From assembly GCA_013398175.1 (NCBI GenBank), contig VZRZ01000460.1, positions 541,951-605,950 on the forward strand: DNA of 64,000 nt, written 5' to 3'. The notes below the pieces were generated by a model. The model saw nothing but the letters and a program-made list of their open reading frames with translations, ran no database searches and was not told the DNA's origin. Positions 36,801 through 46,938 of this stretch are shown here, piece by piece; the stretch's first letter is position 1; each line of letters starts with the position of its first letter. The position numbers and the translations under genes are program-made. Source of the stretch: Climacteris rufus. Lineage: Eukaryota > Chordata > Aves > Passeriformes > Climacteridae.

Positions 36801-38115
36801 CCTGGGGTCCTTGCTGTATGGATGAAGTGTCAGATCAATTTAGCTGTTGACTGCAGGAATGGAAATGGGGGTAGGGAAAAGGAAAGACCACCATTGCCCA
36901 GTGTAACACTGTGATTTTATTGCAGGAATAGAACTTCCTTGGTGCCTGAACTGATGTTGTTGTTGGACATACAAAATATTAGTGTATCTAGAGTTCCTTT
37001 TGCTGGGTTTAGAGGAATTAAAGACAACATATTTATTCCCTTTAATGGGCTGCTGGGATAGCACCTCCGTTAGCTGGTAGTGAAGGATAGTACACCTGTG
37101 CAAGAGATGACTAATAAAGCATCTTTCCTGCAATGCTTCCTATTTACCCAGTATACATGTGTAGAATTTTGTTTGTGGTAGGAATAATGTTCTGACTGAA
37201 AGTGGAAGTTAGGGGAATAAAAATAAGCCCCTGAAGCTGCAAGAAGCAGATTTCTTTTTTTTTTTTTTCCCTGTAGGGTAGGAGGGTAACTGAAGAGAGA
37301 GTAAGATTATTGATAGAGCAGAAAGCTTGCTGTCTTATTCCATTTGGTAGTGTGAATTAATGTTGCTCTGAATCTTTTTTTTTTTTTTTGCCTGGGGCAG
37401 ACTAGTTTCTCTCTTTAAACTGATCAGTCCCCCTGGGTCTTGTATTATACCAAGGACAGGATACGTGATGTGACTGGGTTTTGATGTGACAGCATACTGT
37501 TTCTGCAAAGCCTTCAGCTAGTGTTTTCAAAAACCACAGTTTTTCACAAGAAAATGAGGGCCAGTTGTAACTTGGTCTAAATAATTAGGCACCTGCTGTA
37601 TATTAATGCTTTATTACTAGGTGGTTTAATCTAGTGGTAGGTTGGGGTGTGGCTACATAAATAAGGTAAGCTCAACTGCCTATTGATAATGTGCTGGCTA
37701 CTTCATAGCCCTTGCCTGTGTTCATGCTTTTACTTGCAGTACATGACTGGAACTGTCTTTATGCTCACATGTCTCTCCACTGAGCAGCATACAGACTGTC
37801 AAGGCAGGACAGGTCTGGACCTCCAAGGCTGTGATTGTGTCTCTCTTGTCGTTTCTACCTGAATGCAGGAAGCTTTCTGTATCAAAGAAAAAACTTTGAG
37901 CTCACGTACAAGCACTGGTGTAGGTAACCAAAAAAGATGCTTTTCAATTTCTGTGACTCTGTTCTCTCACTGTGGAGTTATATGCTGGGGGGCACATGAA
38001 CACGCATTTCTCAAATAGTCTTGAAATCTAGAGTGACTAGTTGGAGGTCCTTATCTGGAATATGTGTTTGTAATAACTTTCTTGAGATGTCACACATTTT
38101 TTAGGGAAATTAGGA
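27856..38115. other. 10 kb repeat-poor non-coding stretch
   Basis: No CR1, LTR or coding exon was recognised. Small tracts: (TTTG)n at 29165-29193, five CAG units at 31703-31717, (TTTA)n at about 33119-33135, a pyrimidine-rich run at 35835-35893, and poly(T) near 37253-37269 and 37376-37390. Non-repetitive segments at 31590-31720 and 36220-36450 look like candidates for conserved non-coding DNA (inference). It is the longest transposon-free part of the window. Confidence 0.5.
35835..35893. repeat. pyrimidine-rich (CT)n-like tract
   Basis: About 60 bases of almost only C and T, including TCTCTCTC and CCCTCCCCC runs, with few purines. Confidence 0.85.
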
Positions 38116-38583
38116 TGTCCTGGTCTAGCAACGACAGGTGTCTGCCAAGGAGAGTGGGACTTCCCCTGGAAATGGAGAATATAACCTCCCTCGAAAATTG
38201 TTATAATCTTGGAATTATGAGGCTTTCAGGCAAAGGTATTGGTAAAGGAATAACAGCTCTTGACTACATACATATATATATTGGGATAAACTAATAACAA
38301 TAGCAACAAACAGAAAGCCAGTACCGGTCCTCTCCTGCCTTGGGAGCTGCAGGCACAGCCTGCAGCTGCACTGCTGCATTGCACAGCCGGCAGGGCTGCA
38401 CTGCTGCATTGCACAGCCGGCAGGGCTGCACTGCTGCATGGCACAGCCGGCAGGGCTGCACTGCTGCATGGCACAGCCGGCAGGGCTGCATTGCCAGGGC
38501 AGCTGCGGTGACTCCCCCACGGCTGCAGGGGGCGCTGCGGGCGCGAGTGCGGCAGCCCCTCCACGTGGGGAAAATGGCGGCCC
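38116..38583 (-). mobile_element. ERV LTR fragment, antisense (copy G), cut by the gap
   Basis: The plus strand starts TGTCCTGGTCTAG and continues with GACAGGTGTCTGCCAAGG, GGAGAATATAACCTCCCTCG, TTATAATCTTGGAATTATGAGG and CAGGCAAAGGTATTGG. This is the reverse complement, in order, of the 3' part of the LTR at 15651-16282. The remainder is expanded by a GC-rich 30-bp minisatellite and ends at AAAATGGCGGCCC against the N run, so the U3 edge and any TSD are not visible. Confidence 0.8.
38353..38490. repeat. 30-bp GC-rich minisatellite, ~4.6 units
   Basis: The unit runs GCACAGCCGG-CAGGGCTGCA-CTGCTGCAT(T/G), exactly 30 bp, with almost no divergence from 38381 to 38490 and a diverged first unit from 38353. 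Because 30 is divisible by 3, both strands stay open and give a 10-residue peptide repeat. There are no spacers and it is not a CRISPR array. Confidence 0.95.
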
Positions 38584-39132
38584 NNNNNNNNNNNNNNNNN
38601 NNNNNNNNNNNNNNNNNNNNNNNNNNNNNNNNNNNNNNNNNNNNNNNNNNNNNNNNNNNNNNNNNNNNNNNNNNNNNNNNNNNNNNNNNNNNNNNNNNNN
38701 NNNNNNNNNNNNNNNNNNNNNNNNNNNNNNNNNNNNNNNNNNNNNNNNNNNNNNNNNNNNNNNNNNNNNNNNNNNNNNNNNNNNNNNNNNNNNNNNNNNN
38801 NNNNNNNNNNNNNNNNNNNNNNNNNNNNNNNNNNNNNNNNNNNNNNNNNNNNNNNNNNNNNNNNNNNNNNNNNNNNNNNNNNNNNNNNNNNNNNNNNNNN
38901 NNNNNNNNNNNNNNNNNNNNNNNNNNNNNNNNNNNNNNNNNNNNNNNNNNNNNNNNNNNNNNNNNNNNNNNNNNNNNNNNNNNNNNNNNNNNNNNNNNNN
39001 NNNNNNNNNNNNNNNNNNNNNNNNNNNNNNNNNNNNNNNNNNNNNNNNNNNNNNNNNNNNNNNNNNNNNNNNNNNNNNNNNNNNNNNNNNNNNNNNNNNN
39101 NNNNNNNNNNNNNNNNNNNNNNNNNNNNNNNN
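38584..39132. other. assembly gap (549 N)
   Basis: A run of N directly after GC-rich, CpG-rich sequence. The four very long open frames through here (233-347 residues) exist only because N was read through. Confidence 0.99.
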
Positions 39133-39569
39133 CCCTTAAACAAAAGACAAACAAAACCAAATTCAAACCCACAACATACGAAAAACTTGATCTATATCTA
39201 ATTTTGGATTGCTGGGGAAGCCCTGTGGAAGCCAAGGCATCCAAACATTTTGCAGAGCCATGGTCAAAGTGCTGAGAGTTTTGACTTCCTCTGTCACTAC
39301 TATAATTGCTGCTCAAAACAAGTAGGCAAAACAAGTGTTTTGTCTAAGACCATGCATAAGGTCAGGTGCAAAGTAAATTGTTATGGTATGTTATGTTAGT
39401 TTCCTTTCCTGATCAGTTTAGGAATATTAAAAAGAAATAATAAAATCTTCAATTTTCTAGTTAGACTGGGAGGAAACAATTTGACCATAGTGCTTGTTAA
39501 ATATGAGGCTTGTGATAAAAGCCTAATGACTCCTTGTTGATCAGCTGTAATGGAGCAACTTACATAAGT
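39133..39569. other. non-coding DNA between gap and CR1
   Basis: An A-rich start (CAAAAGACAAACAAAACC) and then unremarkable AT-rich sequence. It may include the lost end of the element in the gap. No gene was seen. Confidence 0.45.
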
Positions 39570-41079
39570 ATAGGACCTGATGCGATGCATTCCAGAGTCC
39601 TGAGGGAACTGGCTGATGTAGTTTCCAAGCTACACTCCAAGATATTTGAAAAGTTGTGGCAGTTTGTTGAAGTCCTAGCAGATGGGAAAAAGGAAAACAT
39701 TGTACCCATCTTTAAAAAGGATAGAAAGGAGCACCCTGAGAACTGTCAGCTTCACTTCTGTGCATGGATCATGAAACAGATCCTGCTAGAAGCAGTCCTA
39801 TGGTACATGGAGGACAGGGAGGGGATTCAGGACAGCCAGCACAGCTTCACTTAAGACAAGTTCTGCCTGACTAACCTAGTGGCCCTCTACAATGGACTGT
39901 CTGTCTTCCTTAGTGGACAAGGGAAGGGTTACAGGTGTTATTTATCTGGACTTCTGTAAAGCCTTTGACAAAGGTTCTTCTTCTATTGGTTCCACAATAT
40001 CATTCTCTCTATATGGGAGAGAGATAGACTTGATGGATAAGAAAGTACTTAGACAGTCACATCTAGAGGGTAGTGGTCAGTGTCTCAAAGTTGTGATGTA
40101 CATCAGTGACAAGCGGTGTCCCTCAGAGGTCATTATTGGGACCAGTGTTATTTGATATCTCCAGTAATGACATGCAAAAGGGTTTCAGTGATCCCTCAGC
40201 AAATTTGCTGATGACACCAAGCTGGGAGATGTGGTTGACACACTGAAGGACAGGATGCCATCCAGAGGGACCTGGACAAGCTCAGGAAGTGGGCCCATGG
40301 AAATCTCATGAGGTTTAACAAGACCAAGAGCAAGGTGGTCAGGGAAAGCCCCCGTATCTACATAGGTTGGGGAAGAGACAGATCAAGAGAAGCCCTGCCG
40401 AGAAGGACTTGGGGGTGCTGCTGGGTGAGAGGCTGGACATGACCCAGCCATGTGCACTCACAGCCCAGAAAATCAAACCTGTCCTGGGCTGCATCCAAAG
40501 CAGTGTGGCCAGCAAGCCAAGGGAGGGGATTCTGTACCTCTGCTCTGCTGTGGTGAGACCCCACCTGGAACACTGCAGCCAGCTCTGGGGTCCCCAGCAC
40601 AGGAAGGACATGGGCCTGTTGGAGTGAGTCCAGAGGAGGTCCACCAGGTTGATTACAGGGAAGGAACACCTCTCTTAGGAGGAAAGGCTGAGAGAATTGG
40701 GATTATTCAGTCTGGAGAAGAGAAGGCTTTGGGGTGACCTAATTGCAGCCTTCCAGTACCTGAACAGAGCCTACAGGAAAGGAGAGAGACTCTTTACAAG
40801 AGTATGTAGTGACAGGACAAGAGGGAATGGCTTCAAACTCAAAGAGAGAAGGTTTGAATTAGGGAAGAAATTCTTTGCTGTGAGGGTGGTGAGGCACTGG
40901 AACAAATTGCCAGGGAAGTGGTGGCTACCCCACCCCGGAAGTATTCAAGGTCAGTTTGGATGGGGCTCTCAGCAACCTGGTCCAGTGAAATGTGTTCCTG
41001 CCCATGGTAGGGAAGTTGGAACAAGCTGATCTTCACGGTCTCTTCCAACCCAGGCCATTCTGTAAGCCTGTGATTCTGA
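39570..41079 (+). mobile_element. CR1 LINE, sense, 5'-truncated (best copy here)
   Basis: Degenerate ORF2 in sense. GPDAMHSRVLREL starts near 39570, IYLDFCKAFDK is near 39940, and the catalytic KFADDTKLG is at about 40199-40225. Then come KDLGVLLGERLDMTQ and LEHCSQLWGPQHRKDMGLLE near 40400-40627, and RTRGNGFKLKERR..FFAVRVVRHWNKLP near 40815-40915. The 3' end is CATTCTGTAAGCCTGTGATTC. Between about 39970 and 40195 a chunk of RT is deleted and replaced by unrelated sequence, and frameshifts separate the open pieces at 39534-39854, 39892-40155, 40367-40627 and 40697-41029. It has an intact active-site motif but cannot make a full protein. Confidence 0.93.
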
Positions 41080-41121
41080 GACACACTGCTTGGATATTGG
41101 TAGCAGCAGCCACAGTGATGA

Positions 41122-41183
<62 letters not shown>
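41122..41183. repeat. (AAT)n microsatellite, about 20 units
   Basis: An uninterrupted AAT run of 62 bp, 43 bp after the CR1 3' end. Uninterrupted repeats of this length are usually length-variable. Confidence 0.97.
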
Positions 41184-41184
<1 letters not shown>

Positions 41185-44100
41185 CCGACCACAATTAGAA
41201 CAAAAATAATTTGTAAAGGAAGTTATTTTTACATCAGTACATTGGCTTCTCTGAAAAAACAAGAGATGAGCATGATACAAACATGGGAATCTTACACCTA
41301 TATTTCTCATAAACAAACCAAGAATTCAAAGATGAGTGATGCAGCTGAGGCACCTCAAAAATAGATGATTCTGGTTGTATGTCCCTGTGCATATTCCTTG
41401 TTCAGAGTGAAAATACACTGAAACAGATGTGTACCTGTAGCAACAATGATTTCAGGGAGAAACGATGTTTTAGATGCAGAGCTAATTACAACTGTTTTAG
41501 TATCAGAGGAACATACTAGAAAATAAGAGTTTCAATTAATGACCTTTCTTTTTCTACAGGTTTTCCCTACATGATTTCTGACTTTGGTGTTAGATTGCGT
41601 GGCAAAATGATTCTGAAGGTATGAGCAATAAACTGAGACACAATAAATTTTTGTAGGCCAGACAACTGTGATGACTTAATTGCTACTTTGGTGAAAAGGC
41701 TGCAGCCATTATATTAAATTATCAAAAATAACACCCACTGTAATTTATCAGAATTTTAGCCATTACTACATTTAAAAAAATGTATGAGCAATTTTGACAT
41801 TACAATGTTTGGGATAATAAAAGTCAGCAGATGTAGTTTGAAGTACAGTACAATGGTGGTAGAGATAGGATGAGGTGTTTATGTCAGTTTTGCCAGTCCT
41901 TACAGCTTTAGCTCTGGTGGCTGGAAGACCGAGAAGAAATATACCCTTTGTGTCCATTTGAAAGGAAAGAAAAATGGAGAGATTGTCATGGCTAAGGATG
42001 AGGCCTTGAGGCCAGGAACTTCAGTCCTGACTCTCACTTGCTTTTGTTAATAGTTCTGTTTGGTTTTTTTCTGATGCACAGCATTTACAACACAAGGGTT
42101 AAGGCCCTCTGAAGTCAGTGCTGGTTGCTCATTTGCCAAGCAAGTTAAGTGCAAACTTAAGCTTTGCCAGGGTGTGGGTGATCTCTGCCTGTGTGTTTAT
42201 GTCTTTAAGACCTCATCTGTCCAGACTCTGAAAGTAGCAGCCTTTACTAATTTATGGGGTCTATTCAGAAAGTAAGCCTTATGACATTTATGGGTATCTG
42301 GATATTTGAAATACTGCAAGGGAGCTTCCTGCATGGCATCCCAGACACACAGGTAAGTCTTGAGAGATAGTGCTCAGCAGAGGAGGAAGAACATAGATGA
42401 ACCTGATTTTCACTCCTTTGAAACCTCTGCTTTGACTGACAGGAATGGGTGAAATGAGAGCAGTTAGATCTGTCGGTCTCATTACTCCAATGACCAGCAC
42501 AACTTGAGGAACTTAATCTGATTGCTTATAGGCAAATAACCACACAAGTTAAGAAATTGAGGCATGCAGAAAATTGCTAAAGATGTGGAGACTTAGGAAA
42601 TAAAAGGCTGAAGATGTTGAAATCAAGTGTAATGGTACAAAGAGGCTCTCAATGTAAGTATCTCACAATGCAAGTATCTCACAGTTTCCTTATTTATACT
42701 TTAAGAAAGGATAGGAAAACAGAAGAAGTAGAAGAAAGCTGTGATAGAAAAGGACATTGCTGGCTAGGAGTCTGACAATACTATAAAGCAGAATTTTAAA
42801 ACAAAGGTTTGCAGTGGCTGTGTCTCCTTTGTCCAAATACATGTTTCTAGAGTGTAAATATTTACTTACATGCATGTGTATATAAATATGTATTTCAGTC
42901 CATGTGCATATTCACATGGAGATACATAATTGAAGCAATTAATTACACTTGATAGCCATCTCTAAAAATAATGTGCCTTAAAAGGCTCATTGCAAAGCCT
43001 GCCTTAATGGTAATTCAATTAAATGATACTGTATTATTATTCCTAACCCTGTGTGCAAAATATAGGGAAAATATTTCTGGAATTGGGAAAAACCATTCTA
43101 AACATCAGCAGAAATGAATGTTTTATTAAAATCAGAACAGTGGGTTTCAAACCTTCTGACATGAAAATTATGAATGTTTACAGACATGCTTTCATTATAT
43201 ACTGTTATTTTGAAGAAAGAAGTAGAGACAACCTGTAGAACTTTAAAAATACCATCATATGCATTCAGGTATAAAATAATTGGGACATAGGTTTCTCAAA
43301 AAATAAAACTAAGAGCTTCAAGTGTTTTTTGACATCTCTTTTGCAAATGTCTAAAAACAATCTGGAGTTAGTCCCAGTTCTTCACTTCTGTATTAATACA
43401 GAAAAGGAAAAAAAAAATCTATTTCCCTCCACACCAAATCCTAGGTTAGAATCTTTTCTTAACTGAAACTTGTGCTAGAATTATTGCAGTTTCTGAATCC
43501 TGTTTTCTTGGAGATTTACAGCTACGTAGTCTCCAAACTGTATTTGCTGAATTTACTGAGTTAACTCTTCTGTATGATAGGCCAATGCATCTTGGCAAAT
43601 GTGATGCTCAATCACTGGGAGAAAAATAGAAGACTTCCTTTAAAATGCTGCAAGGATGAAAATAATTACAGAGCAGAGCTCTTAAACATTTTTCACTGAC
43701 TGAATTACATGCTAGTTGAAAAACACAGGGCTAAAGCACAGGGAAACGTGGTGTTGGAAATGTTGTTCCGAGTAAGAAATGTAACAATAATTGGCATTTA
43801 AAAAAAACCAATACACTTCTATGACTCCTCTAGCAGTTGATGAATGCCTAGTCAAATTTATAATGTAAATTATGCTTTTATGTGGCACATTCATGTTCAC
43901 ACATATGTCCAATAAATATTCAATAAGTGACTCTATCCTTCCAATCTTTAAAGATAAAATCCTGTGAAAAGTTTTAAACTATCAGTGTTGATACCCGACT
44001 GCAGATCTTGATCCATACTCAGGGGATTATGTGGACCCCTCTGCTCCTTTGAAGCACAGGGTTTTTGCAGTCAGATCAGATTTTTAGTTCAAAAATCACC

Positions 44101-45790
44101 TGAGTTACAGTACTGAGTTACAGTGTGCTGGTTAAAAAGTTGAATGGTGACAAATCAGTGACCTGCAGGGCCAGTTTCTGAAAAAGGATCACACTCTTGA
44201 GGGAGCATACACCACTATAGCCTATGCAAAATTGTTATGTGCAGAGTTGTTCTGTCCTCAGGAGCAAAGTCCGTGGTGCACTTTGCCACACAGTACAGAT
44301 AAAGAATAAGGCATAGTTTGCAAGAAGTGAATTTAGCAATGTTATTTCTGGTTGTCCCTGAGAAGATATTTGGCAAAAGAGTTGAACTTAATTTTTATTT
44401 TACCTGGAAATACACATGTTCAGCTCATGCAATAACACCTTCTCAAAAATATCATCCAGCTAGGGTGATGCCTATAAAATTAATGCCCTTCAAAATAAAG
44501 GATTAAATGTTTTTGCATATTGCCAAATTTTTCCCATCTATTATAGAGTAATAATGATTTACTAATACTCTACACTGACATTGTAATAATATTTTTTTAT
44601 AAGTATACCCGTTAAAATCCACAATTCTAACACCCCAGAAATAATTTACCTTTAAAAAAATTTGGATAACATGAAACCACAACTGTTTATCCTACTGTCA
44701 CAGTATTAATCTTTTGCTGCCTTTTAAGAGTAATTTGTGTTACTTGAACTCCTTACTTAAGTATTAATGAAAGTGGCTGCCAGAAAAAATACCCTGTATC
44801 TTATGCTTCATGAGGATATAACAGAGCAGTTTTCAAGGCAAAAACAACACCATAATTGCTTTTGTGACTAAACAGGTCAAGTTTTGGCATTTTCTGTGCT
44901 GTGGATCCTTACAGTGTAAAGCAGATTAAACCCAAGTTGTAAATACTAATAGATGGGAAATTTTATAGACTTGCCTCTCAAGTATAAACTCTGAGCAAAA
45001 TAATTAGTGGAGTTTCCTTTCCCTTGGAAAAGTGGTGGGAAGGAGAGAGGAATATGGCTGTGAAAAGTCTTTTTTGCCTCCATTTAGTGGGGTGTTAGTT
45101 CTGTGAACCTTAGCTTTCCTTAGAAAACAGACAGATTGATAGTAGTGAAGCATAAGTATTTTTAGATCTAAGAGTTGCATAAAGACAATTTTAAGCAATT
45201 ATAATTAAATTCCAAAAGTAGAAAGGAAGATCAAATAGCTATGGTGCAAGCGAGGAATAAAATGGTGTTTACACAGGTGATATGAAAATACAGGATACGG
45301 AAAGGATGTGAAATCCCTTTACTTCTAAGTCTGGTTAATTGAGGTCACTTAATTAAACATTACCACTGGCAAGAGGGACAGCAACTGATACTGCTTTTGG
45401 CATAGAGCTGCCAGTGGATATTATTTACTATTTATTATTTATTATTATTTATTATTTATTATTTATTATGTATTATATATTATTTATTATTTATTATTTG
45501 CCTCACACATTTTGGGTTGCTAGAGAATAATGTTAACACATTTGAAGTTATAAATAGACAGGTGTAATCAGATTTTATATATTGAATTTTCATTCTTTTT
45601 AGGTGTATTTCTATCAAAGAAATATTGTTGGGGGAGAGGTCTATGCTACAAGACTGCTTATCAGTCAGTGATCATTAGGTCATTATGTAGGGGTTTAACT
45701 GACAAGCAATACTGGGAGTGTTTTTTTCTGAAGACGATTAAAAATACGATGCACTACACTCAAAATGTATTTTGAACTTTTTAAGACATA
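41184..45790. other. 4.6 kb of non-coding DNA
   Basis: AT-rich, without recognised genes or transposons. The segment at 42915-43030 is rich in TAATTA/CAATTA cores and non-repetitive, which is possibly regulatory (inference). An (ATTATTT)n tract lies near the right end. Confidence 0.5.
45421..45499. repeat. (TTATTTA)n heptanucleotide-like tract
   Basis: About 80 bp of alternating TTATTTA and TTATTA units with minor interruptions (TATGTATTATATA near 45466-45482). Confidence 0.9.
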
Positions 45791-46848
45791 TCATAGAATC
45801 ATAGAATATCTTGGGTTGCAGTGGACCTTAAAGATCCTCTAGTTTCACTAGACCAGGTTTCTTAGAGCTTCATCCAAAATAGTCTTGAACATTACCAGGG
45901 ATGGGGCAGCAACAAACCTCACAGTAAAGAATTTATTTCTAATATATAAATGAAACCCACCATCTTTCACACTGAATGCATTCCCCCTTGTTCTGTCAGT
46001 ATATGGTCTTGCAAGAAGTCTGCCTCCATCTCCCTGTAGACTCCCTTCAGGGACTGCAAGGCCACTCTTATGTCACCCCAAACCTTCCTTTGTTCAGGCT
46101 GAATAGTCCCATTTGTCTCAGTCTTTCTTCACAGGAGGGGTGCTTCTTCCCTCCAGTCATCTTGGTGGACCTCCTTTGGACTCTTCTCCATCAGGTCCAT
46201 GTCCTTTCTGTGCTGGGGACCCCAGAGCTGGTTGCAGCACTGCAGGTAGGGTCTCACCAGAGCAGAGCAGAGATACAGAATCCCCTCCCTTGGCTTGCTG
46301 GCCACACTGCTTTGGATGCAGCCCAGGACAGGTTTGACTTTCTGGGCGGTGAGTGCACATGGCTGGGTCACGTCCAACCTTTCATCCAACCAGCACTCCC
46401 AAGTCCCTCTGGGCAGGGCTGCTCTCCATCTATCCAATCCCACCCTGTGTTGATACCAGAGGCTGCCCCAACTGAAGTGCAGCACCTCATACTTGGTCTT
46501 GTTAAACCTCATGAGATTCCCATGGCTTGCTTCTCAAATTTGTTGAGGTCCCCCTGGATGGCATCCTCTTCTTTGAGTGTAGCAACTACACCACTCAGCT
46601 TGGTGTCATCAGCAAATTTTCTAAGGGTGAGCTTCCTCCCTTAATCTCTGTCATTAATAAAGATATTGAATAACTCTGGTCCCAATATGGTCCCCCAAGG
46701 GATGCCACTTGATGTCCCTTGGGATGCTGAAACCTTGACCATTGCCCTCTGGATGCATACCTCTAACCGATTCCTTATTCATCTAACAGTCAACTCATCA
46801 AATCCATCTCTCTCTAGTTTAGAGTTGATTGTTGTGGGGGACTTCTAG
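45791..46848 (-). mobile_element. CR1 LINE fragment, antisense, 5'-truncated
   Basis: Starts with TCATAGAATCATAGAATATC, the reverse complement of the CR1 tail. On the minus strand, catalytic FADDTKLSG is encoded near 46585-46620, followed in element order by the DLGVLVDERLD-like and LYLCSALVRPYL..CNQLWGPQHRKDM regions at 46200-46400. A 127-codon sense remnant is open at 46129-46512. The 222-codon plus-strand frame at 45976-46644 is its shadow. The 5' end fades at about 46848. Confidence 0.92.
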
Positions 46849-46879
46849 AGGAAAAGATGATTTCGTTCATTTGAGTGTT

Positions 46880-46938
46880 GGATTCTATAACCCCTGTGGG
46901 TCCCTTCTAACTAAAACTTTTCTGTGGTTCTGTGACTT
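46880..46938 (+). mobile_element. CR1 3' tail fragment, sense
   Basis: GTTGGATTCTATAACCCC, TGTGGGTCCCTTCTAACT and TTCTGTGGTTCTGTGAC follow the last ~60 bp of a sense CR1. It faces the antisense CR1 ending at 46848 with only ~30 bp between them. Confidence 0.75.

Noticed and set aside
38353..38490. Resemblance to a CRISPR array (30-bp repeats)
   Set aside because: Units are directly tandem with no spacers, the setting is an animal LTR, and no cas-like gene is nearby.
38226..39334. Very long open frames (233-347 residues) on both strands
   Set aside because: They are mostly translated N. The real part is the 30-bp minisatellite, which stays open because its period is a multiple of three.
45976..46644. 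222-codon plus-strand frame
   Set aside because: It is the exact reverse of CR1 ORF2 sequence whose sense motifs (FADDTKLSG, WGPQHRKDM) read on the minus strand.
45791..46938. A single CR1 with a 5' inversion (twin priming)
   Set aside because: The inverted segment has its own complete 3' tail, so two separate insertions explain the structure better.
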